Shown here piece after piece: positions 44,801 through 52,728 of a DNA stretch of 64,000 bases. The stretch comes from a virus. The stretch is taken from IMG/VR virus record IMGVR_UViG_3300042892_005961, positions 62,001-126,000 of that record, one strand, 5' to 3'. The position numbers and the translations under genes are program-made. Each line of letters opens with the position of its first letter. The stretch's first letter is position 1. A model generated the notes under the pieces. It saw nothing but the letters and a program-made list of their open reading frames with translations. It was not told the origin of the DNA and ran no database searches.

Positions 44801-45309
44801 TCAAGTAACATTTGTCTGTTACCATTTCTACTGAAAACTAAACCATCAATATCAGTTGTTGCACCTCTTGCAGCACCTATCGTCCAATTCTCTCCACTCC
44901 AATTAAAACGAACACCCGATGCGACTCTATTTGGTGTGTTAAATCCTGCTGCATTATAAATTGAACTATCAGGAACAAATGCTTGAACATTTGCAACGGG
45001 GTCCGAACCTGATACTACTAATGATGTTAATGATGTATTCCCTAAAACTCTTAAAGAACCTGACGTATTTAAAGATCCTGTAATATTTTCTGTTCCAATT
45101 AAATTGAAACTACCACTAAGATTTAATGAACCTGTGTTCTGAGCATTTGTAGTAACTATTTCCTCAATAGAGGTAGAAGCCGATCCTGATTTGGCAAAGT
45201 ATAATTTACCGTCGGTTGTGTTTATTGCTATTTCCCCTAATTGTAATTGGGAGTTAGTAGGTCTATTCCCACCAGTGGAACTTCTACGTAGTTTTACTAT
45301 TTGACTCAT
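41818..45309 (-). CDS. Large repeat-rich tail fibre protein
   Basis: 1163 aa. The N-terminus (MSQIVKLRRSSTGG, then QLQLGEIAINTTDGKLYF) fits phage receptor-binding or tropism-determinant N-terminal domains. Four arrays of Thr/Ser-Gly repeats (GTSGSSG, GSNGSSG) alternate with phage-fibre modules such as ATWSFNHQMGVRYPSVQVFDNDG, which appears twice. The C-terminus is about 90 residues of unique sequence. A fibre-like, extended protein is expected. A 61-base leader separates the promoter-like element from its start. Confidence 0.78.
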   Translation of the reverse strand: MSQIVKLRRSSTGGNRPTNSQLQLGEIAINTTDGKLYFAKSGSASTSIEEIVTTNAQNTGSLNLSGSFNLIGTENITGSLNTSGSLRVLGNTSLTSLVVSGSDPVANVQAFVPDSSIYNAAGFNTPNRVASGVRFNWSGENWTIGAARGATTDIDGLVFSRNGNRQMLLDENNNLILSGSINLTGSFNINGTEYTSTTSGTSGTSGSSGTSGSNGSSGTSGSNGSSGTSGSSGSSGTSGSSGSTGTSGSSGSSGTSGSSGSSGTSGSNGSSGSSGTAGTSGSSGSNGSSGTSGSSGSTGTSGSSGTSGSSGTSGSNGSSGTSGSSGSSGTAGSSGTAGSSGTTGTSGSSGSSGDSLFALTGSVWETTNNAKVNGDLTITGTLTAKEIHTALVTSSVLFESGSTAFGNTLDDNHNFTGSVKITGSLYVNGAVVGTGKLDESWFNSYVSSSTTTIASSSYALTASHALNAVVLNGQTKTQNVSVAAATWSFNHQMGVRYPSVQVFDNDGRIVIPSEIISTDTNNISVYFPFAQEGTISVTVGGAGTAGTSGTSGSSGTSGSSGTSGINGSSGTSGINGSSGTSGGSGSSGSNGTSGTSGRDGIGGATQTFASLTTWSVFHNLGIDFPVVTVWDDSRSIIIPSRIESVDNNNLNVYFPLAVSGSVNVVRGGHMVSGAVDLSSALLSSNIVSSSVQGTNLGFATTGSNTFKGTQTFSGSIVPVGSGSFDLGSESNPFRHLYLSSASLYIDGQKVLGSTNQELQITTDNGQSIKILEQGTDTITFQTVDGDIQLKSSGGGNILIDPTTGSVDVRGNIVLQDGSKILSSGGNSVVFGDDIIVSGSANFTNGVTIGGLSYTSATSGTSGSSGGSGSSGSGGTSGTSGSSGTSGSSGSNGSSGSSGDSIFAQTGSIWSATKNVEITGSFKVKGAITADELFMTYVTSSVMYSSGSTKFGDTLDDTHQVTGSLSITGSLSINGTSYTAATSGTSGSSGTSGSNGSSGSSGTSGSSGSNGSSGSSGTSGSSGSSGTSGSSGSNGSSGTSGSSGSNGSSGSSGTTTITNAVDNRIMTSAGGVTLNAEANLTFDGSTLTVAGNVLPEANGTRDLGSAAARWSTVYTSDLSLNNGIGDWTIVEGEDDLFLYNNKKGKVYKFALTEVDPNIATPKKS
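42155..44723 (-). repeat. Four Thr/Ser-Gly coding repeat arrays in the 1163-aa fibre
   Basis: Coding for GTSGSSG-type units lies at roughly 44245-44720, 43505-43690, 42610-42745 and 42155-42370. The repeat is at the protein level; the DNA varies by synonymous codons, so the units are related but not identical. The antisense strand gives long Pro/Glu/Asp-rich open frames that are shadows. Confidence 0.8.
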
Positions 45310-45370
45310 ATATATGTGTTCTAAATCCTTGTGATATATATCACGGTTAAAGACCTATGTAGGTCTTATG
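45310..45370 (-). promoter_or_regulatory. Leader with two perfect inverted repeats
   Basis: Between the promoter-like element (45371-45380) and the start at 45309 lie GTGATATATATCAC (45331-45344, a perfect 14-base palindrome) and AAGACCTA / TAGGTCTT (45350-45357 and 45360-45367, 2-base loop). They could be mRNA hairpins or an operator. Confidence 0.4.
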
Positions 45371-45380
45371 ATAAATACTT
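45371..45380 (-). promoter_or_regulatory. Conserved upstream element AAGTATTTAT
   Basis: An exact copy on the minus strand, 61 bases before the start of the 1163-aa fibre gene and just downstream of the hairpin terminator at 45391-45419. That position is what a new transcription start after a terminator would look like. Confidence 0.45.
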
Positions 45381-45390
45381 GTTATAAATA

Positions 45391-45419
45391 AAAAAGGAGA
45401 CTTTTTATAGTCTCCTTTT
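45391..45419 (-). terminator. Hairpin terminator
   Basis: The 11-bp stem AAAAGGAGACT (45392-45402) / AGTCTCCTTTT (45409-45419) has a 6-base loop. In the minus direction it ends with a T-rich run after the stem. It follows the small gene ending at 45423. Confidence 0.75.
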
Positions 45420-45422
45420 GTT

Positions 45423-45593
45423 TTAATTTACGTTTTCAATTGAAAGAACTGTTCCTTCCTGTCTTCCAACATATTTGTTTACTTCTATCGTTGTAATGTT
45501 TAGTGCCTCTTCTATTGAGTTACCAACGGCACTACAATGATATGTTATTTTTTCTTCACCTACTTGATATTCTACTTTAAATCTATGTCTCAT
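45423..45593 (-). CDS. 56-residue hypothetical protein
   Basis: ATG at 45593, TAA at 45423. The product MRHRFKVEYQVGEEKITYHC... ends with a short Ser/Ile segment. Polar and beta-prone. No family recognised. It is flanked by a terminator downstream and the 1055-aa gene upstream, which supports a real gene. Confidence 0.55.
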   Translation of the reverse strand: MRHRFKVEYQVGEEKITYHCSAVGNSIEEALNITTIEVNKYVGRQEGTVLSIENVN

Positions 45594-45618
45594 TTTAATT
45601 TAATTTTATTTAATTTTA

Positions 45619-48600
45619 TTAAGGTTGTTCAGCACAAACACTTTTGTCCGATACTATTCCTGTATATGAAATTCTTCCTGAATATGGTGATCCTCCACTA
45701 TTTAAAGAAAACGCATGAGTTTCATTTTCACCGGTATATACGTTTACTAAATTAGGATCTGTAAAGAATTGTTCTACATTAAATGGTTGATCTGCTGTTG
45801 CATATACTGTAGTGTAGAAATCCATACCGTAATTTTGACAAGCCAAACTCGATGATGTATAAGATGGTCCTAATTGATAAGCATATGATGTTGCAGGTAC
45901 AGGTGTTGCAGTTGGTTCTGCTGTTGGTGGGAATGGTGTTGGTGTTGGTGATTGTGTTGGTTCATTTGTAGGAACTTGTGTTGGTTCTGCTGTTGGTGGG
46001 AATGGTGTTGGTGTTGGTGATTGTGTTGGTACGTTAGTTGGTACTGCTGTTGGTTCTGGTGTATTAGTTGGTACCGCTGTTGGTATATTTGTAGGTACTG
46101 CTGTTGGTACGTTAGTTGGTTCAGGTGTTGCTGTTGCTGGTAATGGTGTTGGTGTTGCTGTAGGTGCCGCCGGACAAGCTGTACAAGCTGTTTGTGCTGT
46201 TCCTGTTTGTGCCGAACCATCTCTCATAAACTCTCTTTCATCTGTACCATTAGAAACCCAGAATGTGGTGTTATTAGTCATATCACCATACACGTTACCA
46301 TACAATGTGGATGATAAACCTTTTATTTGAGTTAAGTTACATAATGATGTACCCTGTACGGTAATATTAACATTACCATATTCACCACCAGTACATGCTG
46401 TTGGTCCGTTAACTAAACTAACATAACCACTAAACGTAGTTTCAAATGGAGTTGGTTGTGGTGTTGGTGTTGCAGTTGCTGGTACAGGTGTATTTGTTGG
46501 TATTGCTGTTGGTACCGCTGTTGGTACCGCTGTTGGTACCGCTGTTGGTTCTGGTGTTGGTGTTGGTGATTGTGTTGGTACGTTAGTTGGTACTGCTGTT
46601 GGTTCTGGTGTATTAGTTGGTACCGCTGTTGGTATATTTGTAGGTACTGCTGTTGGTACGTTAGTTGGTACTGCTGTTGGTTCTGGTGTATTAGTTGGTA
46701 CTGCTGTTGGTACTGCTGTTGGTACTGCTGTTGGTTCAGGTGTTGCTGTTGCTGGTAATGGTGTTGGTGTTGATGTTGATGGATTAGCGCAGTCGCCGTT
46801 TACAGTACAAGGTGTTCCATTATCTACCACAGTCAATAATCCAATGTCGTCAGATATTATATCAGTACCTGACTGTATACATACCACTCTATTTGCACCA
46901 TTTGCAACCGACCATGAAACTAAACTACCATCTGAACATCTATTATATTCAAATATTATATTTCTATCTCCAGACTCATTATAAACTGTAACACATTCAC
47001 ACGATACCGGTGTTGGTGTTGGTGTTTCTGTTGCTGGTAATGGTGTTGGTGTTGGTGTATCTGTTGCCGGTAACGGTGTTGGTGTTGGTGATTCTGTTGG
47101 TGCGTTTGTTGGTTCAGCTGTTGGTGTTGGTGTTGGTGTTGGGGCCGATATTGTAGAACAATCTATTACTGTAGAAATCATACCATCATTATCCACAGTT
47201 ACAATATAACTAATATTTGCACCTTGCGTTGTTACTAATTTGTAAATATATCCATTAGGTACTAAGTATTGATTTTTAGTACATTCATTTGAGAATAGAT
47301 AATTACCGGTTTCTAAAGTTGATCCACCGACTATGTAATATACAGTATCAGTATCTGATTGGCATACATCATATAAACTATTTGGATTATACGTTTGTTT
47401 CGCATTAAATGCAATTGGAGGTAGTATTGTTGCACAATCATTAACAGATGTCACCATACCAGTATTATCCACTGTTACCAAATATGTTATATCTGAACCA
47501 TCAGTTGTTATTAATTTATAGAGATAATTGTTTGGAACTACTTGAGTTAAAGTTGAATCGGTGTATAAATAAATTCCTGGATCATTAATACTACCTGAAT
47601 TTATTGCATATACATTATTCGTACCTCCTGATGTACAAGCACAGTATAAACTTTCAGTACCATCAATTTGTAAACCATTGAACTCCGTTAATGAAACTGG
47701 TGTAGAAGTTGGTGTCGGTGTAACCGTTGGTGTTGATGTTGCCGGTAATGGTGTAGGTGTATCTGTTGGATTAGGTGTAGGTGTTGGTGTTGGTCCACTT
47801 ACATTTAAACAATTTATTAAACTGTATATTTCTCCATTTGGACCTCCATCAATAACGTATTTATTTATCGCATCTTCAATAATGTAGTAATCTCCCCCTA
47901 TTAAACCAAATATTGAAGTAAGTCCAGAATCACTATATAAAATATGTCCTGTATTTAATGATGGATATTCTGTGTAAACAGTATTATTAACTGATCCATT
48001 TTGACACGCAAAATAAGGTTCAAAATATCCTGTGACATCTATTTGATAAGAATATGACACAATTGTTGGTGTAGGTGTTGGTGTACTTGTTGCTGGTATT
48101 GGTGTTGGTGTTGGTGTATCTGTTGGTGTTGGCGTATCTGTTGGTACTTGTGTTGGTGTTGGTGTATCTGTTGGATTAGGTGTTGGGGTACTTGTTGCTG
48201 GTATTGGTGTTTCTGTTGGTGTAGGAGTTGTAGTTGTTGCATTGATACAATCAACACAATTAGGGTAGAACGTAATTGGAAAACTTCCGTCATCAGGTGT
48301 TGCATCAATTTTATTAACAATAGTATAACACTCGCTTAAAGTTGCACCTGTAAATTCTAAAAAGAAAGTATCGCCCGGTGCTAAGGTTGAACTTATTAAA
48401 TTTGCAATAAGTGTATTTGAACTAGTACATCCTGAGATGGTATAAGTTGTTACCGAAGTTAAATCTTGAGTTGGTGATGGTGTCGGCGTATCTGTTGGAT
48501 TAGGTGTTGGTGTACTTGTTGCCGGTACTGGTGTTGGTGTTGGCGTTGCCGTTGCGACAATTACCGTTGGTGTTGGTGTTGCAGTTGCACATGGAATACT

Positions 48601-48786
48601 AAAAGTACAAGTTTGACTAAAATCAGTAAAGTATAATGAATAATCACCTAAGTAGTTATCACTTACATAATTGTAAGGAACAACATGTGAACCTAAGTTA
48701 ATAGTTCCCCCACTACATGGTGAAAATGTAATTGTAGCAGTTTGACCACTATAATTTGTTGTTAATATCTGAACTGTTGTTGCCAT
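45619..48786 (-). CDS. Mucin-like Pro/Thr-repeat protein with several small domains
   Basis: 1055 aa. Blocks of [22 protein letters not shown] and AVPTAVPT repeats separate globular segments of about 50-100 aa (for example [39 protein letters not shown]). Several segments share the Y-x-Y-x-I start and a Cys pair. No signal peptide or enzymatic motif is visible. Such Pro/Thr linkers are rigid and, in other proteins, often O-glycosylated. A structural or tail-surface role is likely from its neighbours. Confidence 0.65.
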   Translation of the reverse strand: MATTVQILTTNYSGQTATITFSPCSGGTINLGSHVVPYNYVSDNYLGDYSLYFTDFSQTCTFSIPCATATPTPTVIVATATPTPTPVPATSTPTPNPTDTPTPSPTQDLTSVTTYTISGCTSSNTLIANLISSTLAPGDTFFLEFTGATLSECYTIVNKIDATPDDGSFPITFYPNCVDCINATTTTPTPTETPIPATSTPTPNPTDTPTPTQVPTDTPTPTDTPTPTPIPATSTPTPTPTIVSYSYQIDVTGYFEPYFACQNGSVNNTVYTEYPSLNTGHILYSDSGLTSIFGLIGGDYYIIEDAINKYVIDGGPNGEIYSLINCLNVSGPTPTPTPNPTDTPTPLPATSTPTVTPTPTSTPVSLTEFNGLQIDGTESLYCACTSGGTNNVYAINSGSINDPGIYLYTDSTLTQVVPNNYLYKLITTDGSDITYLVTVDNTGMVTSVNDCATILPPIAFNAKQTYNPNSLYDVCQSDTDTVYYIVGGSTLETGNYLFSNECTKNQYLVPNGYIYKLVTTQGANISYIVTVDNDGMISTVIDCSTISAPTPTPTPTAEPTNAPTESPTPTPLPATDTPTPTPLPATETPTPTPVSCECVTVYNESGDRNIIFEYNRCSDGSLVSWSVANGANRVVCIQSGTDIISDDIGLLTVVDNGTPCTVNGDCANPSTSTPTPLPATATPEPTAVPTAVPTAVPTNTPEPTAVPTNVPTAVPTNIPTAVPTNTPEPTAVPTNVPTQSPTPTPEPTAVPTAVPTAVPTAIPTNTPVPATATPTPQPTPFETTFSGYVSLVNGPTACTGGEYGNVNITVQGTSLCNLTQIKGLSSTLYGNVYGDMTNNTTFWVSNGTDEREFMRDGSAQTGTAQTACTACPAAPTATPTPLPATATPEPTNVPTAVPTNIPTAVPTNTPEPTAVPTNVPTQSPTPTPFPPTAEPTQVPTNEPTQSPTPTPFPPTAEPTATPVPATSYAYQLGPSYTSSSLACQNYGMDFYTTVYATADQPFNVEQFFTDPNLVNVYTGENETHAFSLNSGGSPYSGRISYTGIVSDKSVCAEQP
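45890..48595 (-). repeat. Pro/Thr-rich repeat arrays of the 1055-aa protein
   Basis: Arrays lie near 45890-46165, 46445-46780, 47010-47140, 47695-47800, 48060-48230 and 48470-48590. DNA units vary, mostly GGTGTTGGTGT-like in the plus strand. They encode PTPTP, PTAVPT and [14 protein letters not shown] units. Confidence 0.75.
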
Positions 48787-48805
48787 TTTATATCTATCTT
48801 TATTT

Positions 48806-49198
48806 TTATATTATATTATAAGTTATATCACAAGTCATATCAAATGGTACTACATTATATGTAATATCACAAGATGGTACGGATGGTGTTGGTGTTGGTG
48901 TACTAGTTGATACTGATGTAGGTTGTGGTGTTGGCGTTGGTGTATCAGTTGCCGGTAAAGGTGTTTCTGTATTTGTTGGTGTAGGTGTCGGAGTATCTGT
49001 TGGATTAGGAGTTGGTGTACTTGTTGCCGGTAATGGTGTAGCGGTACTAGTAGGTTGTGGTGTTGGTGTATCGGTTGCCGGTAAAGGAGTAGGTGTATTT
49101 GTAACTACATTAGTTGGCGCAGGTGTTGGAGTAGGTGTAGGTGTTCCATTATTAGTATTTGGAACTATTCTAAGTTTTCCTGAAAATTGTATACCCAT
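48806..49198 (-). CDS. Short Pro/Thr-rich mucin-like protein
   Basis: 130 aa. A short N-terminal segment ([14 protein letters not shown]) is followed by about 90 residues of PTPTP and PATxTPTP repeats like those of the 1055-aa protein, and a C-terminus containing repeated CDITYNVV and CDITYNII. Probably a paralogue or split version of the neighbour. One-mismatch upstream element at 49207-49216. Confidence 0.55.
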   Translation of the reverse strand: MGIQFSGKLRIVPNTNNGTPTPTPTPAPTNVVTNTPTPLPATDTPTPQPTSTATPLPATSTPTPNPTDTPTPTPTNTETPLPATDTPTPTPQPTSVSTSTPTPTPSVPSCDITYNVVPFDMTCDITYNII

Positions 49199-49206
49199 AG
49201 TACTCT

Positions 49207-49216
49207 ATAAATAGTT
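49207..49216 (-). promoter_or_regulatory. Near-match to AAGTATTTAT element
   Basis: On the minus strand it reads AACTATTTAT, one mismatch from the element. It lies 8 bases before the ATG at 49198 and follows the hairpin at 49239-49267. The short distance would imply a leaderless transcript. Confidence 0.35.
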
Positions 49217-49238
49217 TATTTTTCTAATAAGACAAAAA

Positions 49239-49267
49239 AAAAGGAAGATTTTTTAGATCTTCCTTTT
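49239..49267 (-). terminator. Hairpin terminator
   Basis: The 11-bp stem AAAAGGAAGAT (49239-49249) / ATCTTCCTTTT (49257-49267) has a 7-base loop. In the minus direction it is followed by a run of nine T. It ends the unit of the 1116-aa fibre gene. Confidence 0.8.
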
Positions 49268-49287
49268 AATTTTTTTGTTACGTTTTT

Positions 49288-52200
49288 TTAGAACGTTCCA
49301 CCGTCTATTGTATTTGTGAATGTTAAACTACCATCTGAGGTTTTATAACCTAATATTGTTGTCACCACATCACTCGTATCTGTTGTTGGTACCTCACCAA
49401 ATATGTCGTTAGCATTTTTAAATGTAACATTTGATCTTGTACTACTTATCAAGTCATTACCGTTAGTTGATACTTTTAACGTACCCGCTACTACTGTGTT
49501 TCCTGATACCGATTCAACTGTGAATTTATCTGTATTGAATTGTAATGTTGTACCACTATATTTCAATAAACTATCACCGATTGTGTTGTCTGAAGATGCA
49601 ATTGGGAATGTTCCACTTGTTAAACTTGTTTCACTTCCTAATGCTCCTGCGGTTGTTCCAATTACTTTACTTGAGTTATTTGAACCGTCAACTGTTAACC
49701 AATCATTATTAGTTGAATCCCATAACAATGAACCTGATTGATCCGCTGAACCTGAATCATATCCACTGATACCTGCGTATCTTTGGAATGGTGAGTAAGC
49801 GTTTACTAAGATAATATTATCACCGATTGCAACTGTACTTGATTGGATGTTTACATTTGTAGAAGAACCTAATACTTGTAAGTTTCCTGATACAAATAAA
49901 TCTCCACCTAAACTTGTTGCTGAACCTGAACTTACAGTTAATGAACCTGTGATTGAAGTGTTAGAATTAACTTGTAGACCTGCTGCTGTTACTGATGCTG
50001 TTACCGCACCACTTGCAATTTTGTCTAATTGTAATCCTGTTACACCACTTGCCGGTATGTTATATAAACCATTACCGTCTCCTATGAATGAACCTGTGAA
50101 TACTGAAGAAGTAACTGGTTGATTAAACTTAACACTTAAGTTTGTCTCCCAAACTGAACCTGTAAGTGCAAATATACTATCTCCTGAAGATCCTGATGTT
50201 CCTGAAGAACCAGACGTACCACTTGTACCACTTGAACCTGCAGTTCCTGAAGATCCACTTGTACCCGAAGTACCTGATGATCCGTCACTACCTGAAGTTC
50301 CTGACGCACCATCTACACCACTTGTTCCTGAAGAACCACTAGATCCTGACGTTCCGCTTGTTCCGCTAGAACCTGAAGTTCCACTTGTTCCTGAACTTCC
50401 TGATGTACCACTTGTACCTGATGTTCCGTCAGAACCGCTAGAACCTGAAGTTCCACTTGTTCCTGAAGAACCACTAGTACCTGAAGTGCCTGATGATCCA
50501 TCACTACCTGAAGAACCTGATGTACCTGAAGTTCCTGAACTACCTGATGTACCAGATGTTCCTGAAGATCCATCACTACCTGACGATCCACTTGTTCCTG
50601 AAGAACCATTAGATCCTGAAGTACCTGAAGTACCTGAACTTCCACTTGTTCCTGAAGAACCATCACTACCTGAAGAACCTGATGTACCTGATGTACCTGC
50701 AGTTCCTGAAGTTCCTGATGAACCGTCAGAACCGCTAGATCCTGAAGTACCTGAAGTACCTGAAGAACCTGATGTTCCAGCACTTCCGCTTGTACCTGAT
50801 GAACCGTCACTACCTGATGATCCACTTGTTCCTGAAGAACCATTACCACCGACAGTTGCGATTACTGTACCCGTTTGAGCCTCGTTAAAATATACTTTTA
50901 AGTTATTACTATCAATAACTTCAATTTCTGTTGGGATTACAACTTTATCACTATTATCAAATACATTGATTGCCGGATATTTGTATCCTAAATTGTGGTT
51001 GAATGACCATGTTGTTGATGCTGAACCAACTACTAATGTTTTAGTTTGACCTGAAACAATTACTGCGTTTTCTGCATAAACAGCATAAGATGCTGAAGTT
51101 GCAAATGATGATGTTCCAGCAAATTGAGATGTTGAACTTGAAACATATGAATTAAATGCTGATTCATCTAACTTACCTGTTCCAACTGTAACACCGTTCA
51201 ACATTAATGAACCTGTAATATTAACAGAACCTGTAAACTCGTGTGTGTCGTCTGATGTATCACCAAATTTGGTTGAACCTGATGTATACATTATTGAAGA
51301 ACTTACGTAATCAATATTTAATTGTCTTGCAGTTAAAATACCGTTAATAAATGTATCACCATTTACTCTGAATGTTCCGTCAGATGCGATAGATGCACTT
51401 ACTGAACCGCTAACTATTTTATTTAATTCTAAACCTGTTACACCCGAAGCTGGAATGTTGTATAAACCTGCACCATCACCTTTAAATGAACCTGTGAACG
51501 CAGATGCCGTTACCGGTTGATTAAATTTAACACTTAAGTTTGTTTCCCAAACTGATCCTGTAAGAGCAAATATACTATCTCCTGAAGAGCCTGATGTACC
51601 TGATGTTCCTGAAGTACCCGATGTACCACTTGTACCTGATGTTCCGTCAGATCCGCTAGATCCCGAAGTTCCACTTGTTCCTGATGAACCACTAGATCCT
51701 GAAGTTCCTGAAGTACCTGAACTTCCACTTGTTCCTGAAGATCCGTCTGATCCACTTGAACCTGATGTACCTGATGTACCTGCAGTTCCTGAAGTTCCTG
51801 AAGAACCGTCAGAACCGCTAGATCCTGAAGTACCTGAAGAACCTGAAGTTCCGCTAGTTCCTGAAGTACCCGATGATCCATCAGAACCGCTAGATCCTGA
51901 AGTTCCACTTGTTCCTGAAGAACCACTAGTACCTGAAGTACCTGAAGAACCGTCAGAACCGCTAGATCCTGAAGTGCCCGCAGTTCCTGAAGAACCACTA
52001 GTACCTGATGTACCTGATGATCCATCACTACCTGAAGAACCTGAAGTTCCACTTGTTCCTGAAGAACCATCAGAACCACTAGATCCTGAAGTACCCGATG
52101 TACCTGAAGTACCTGCAGTTCCAGAAGAACCACTAGAACCTGAAGTACCTGAAGTACCTGAACTATTTGAAGTGTATTCTAATCCATTTAAAAAGAAACT

Positions 52201-52638
52201 ACCAGTTATGTTCATTGAACCACTGATATTAACTTGACTACCAAACGTTGCAGTTGTACCCGTTAAACTAGTAATTGTAACACCACTGATAGTATTACCT
52301 TCAATGTTACCTACTAAGTTTAATGAGCTATTACCAACGTTATCGCTGTTTAATATGTATAATTTCTTTTCAGAACTGGCATAGAATGGTGTACCATCTA
52401 AACCAGAACCATATGTACCAGCAGCAATCGTTGGTGCGTTAGCTCCTTGATATATCTTGGAGACTGCCTTAAATGCTCCTGCAACCCCTTCGTCACCAAG
52501 AGCTGGTGAACCGATAAAGATAAATGGACCCTGTAAGTCACTTATCGAACCGGTTGCGATGATTAATTCACCATTTCTAGCTGTTGTATTTTTGAGGGTT
52601 GCTAACGAACCCCTCCTGTGTTTAATGATTTGTGCCAT
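49288..52638 (-). CDS. Large repeat-rich tail fibre protein
   Basis: 1116 aa. The N-terminus MAQIIKHRRGSLATLKNTTARNG resembles other phage fibre starts. A GTSGSSG array (about residues 160-360) and another (about 600-820) flank fibre modules such as TTWSFNHNLGYKYPAINVFDNSDK and SVWETNLSVKFNQPVT, the latter appearing twice. The C-terminus has about 250 residues of unique sequence (TSLGGDLFVSGNLQVLG...). Expected to form a long trimeric fibre. Confidence 0.76.
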   Translation of the reverse strand: MAQIIKHRRGSLATLKNTTARNGELIIATGSISDLQGPFIFIGSPALGDEGVAGAFKAVSKIYQGANAPTIAAGTYGSGLDGTPFYASSEKKLYILNSDNVGNSSLNLVGNIEGNTISGVTITSLTGTTATFGSQVNISGSMNITGSFFLNGLEYTSNSSGTSGTSGSSGSSGTAGTSGTSGTSGSSGSDGSSGTSGTSGSSGSDGSSGTSGTSGSSGTAGTSGSSGSDGSSGTSGTSGSSGTSGTSGSSGSDGSSGTSGTSGTSGSSGTSGSSGSDGSSGTSGTAGTSGTSGSSGSDGSSGTSGSSGTSGTSGSSGSSGTSGTSGSSGSDGTSGTSGTSGTSGTSGTSGSSGDSIFALTGSVWETNLSVKFNQPVTASAFTGSFKGDGAGLYNIPASGVTGLELNKIVSGSVSASIASDGTFRVNGDTFINGILTARQLNIDYVSSSIMYTSGSTKFGDTSDDTHEFTGSVNITGSLMLNGVTVGTGKLDESAFNSYVSSSTSQFAGTSSFATSASYAVYAENAVIVSGQTKTLVVGSASTTWSFNHNLGYKYPAINVFDNSDKVVIPTEIEVIDSNNLKVYFNEAQTGTVIATVGGNGSSGTSGSSGSDGSSGTSGSAGTSGSSGTSGTSGSSGSDGSSGTSGTAGTSGTSGSSGSDGSSGTSGSSGTSGTSGSNGSSGTSGSSGSDGSSGTSGTSGSSGTSGTSGSSGSDGSSGTSGTSGSSGTSGTSGSSGSDGTSGTSGTSGSSGTSGTSGSSGTSGTSGSSGSSGTSGVDGASGTSGSDGSSGTSGTSGSSGTAGSSGTSGTSGSSGTSGSSGDSIFALTGSVWETNLSVKFNQPVTSSVFTGSFIGDGNGLYNIPASGVTGLQLDKIASGAVTASVTAAGLQVNSNTSITGSLTVSSGSATSLGGDLFVSGNLQVLGSSTNVNIQSSTVAIGDNIILVNAYSPFQRYAGISGYDSGSADQSGSLLWDSTNNDWLTVDGSNNSSKVIGTTAGALGSETSLTSGTFPIASSDNTIGDSLLKYSGTTLQFNTDKFTVESVSGNTVVAGTLKVSTNGNDLISSTRSNVTFKNANDIFGEVPTTDTSDVVTTILGYKTSDGSLTFTNTIDGGTF
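50180..52160 (-). repeat. Thr/Ser-Gly coding repeat arrays in the 1116-aa fibre
   Basis: Two arrays encoding GTSGSSG, GTSGSSGSDGSSGTSG and similar are at about 51570-52160 and 50180-50850. They consist of 6-18 codon subunits with synonymous variation. Confidence 0.8.
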
Positions 52639-52659
52639 CTACGTGTGTTTGTTTAGTTT

Positions 52660-52669
52660 ATAAATACTT
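52660..52669 (-). promoter_or_regulatory. Conserved upstream element AAGTATTTAT
   Basis: An exact copy on the minus strand, 21 bases before the ATG of the 1116-aa fibre gene. The 59 bases beyond it show no clear hairpin terminator; the spacer to the 1980-aa gene is AT-rich. Confidence 0.45.
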
Positions 52670-52728
52670 TATTTTTAATCATCTTCGAGTTTTTTCTATT
52701 AAATTTCTATATTTTTTTTTTTCACATA

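Noticed and set aside
46570-46758. Cys/Trp-rich plus-strand frame antisense to the Pro/Thr repeats
   Set aside because: Its composition comes directly from the antisense of GGTACTGCTGTT-type repeats.
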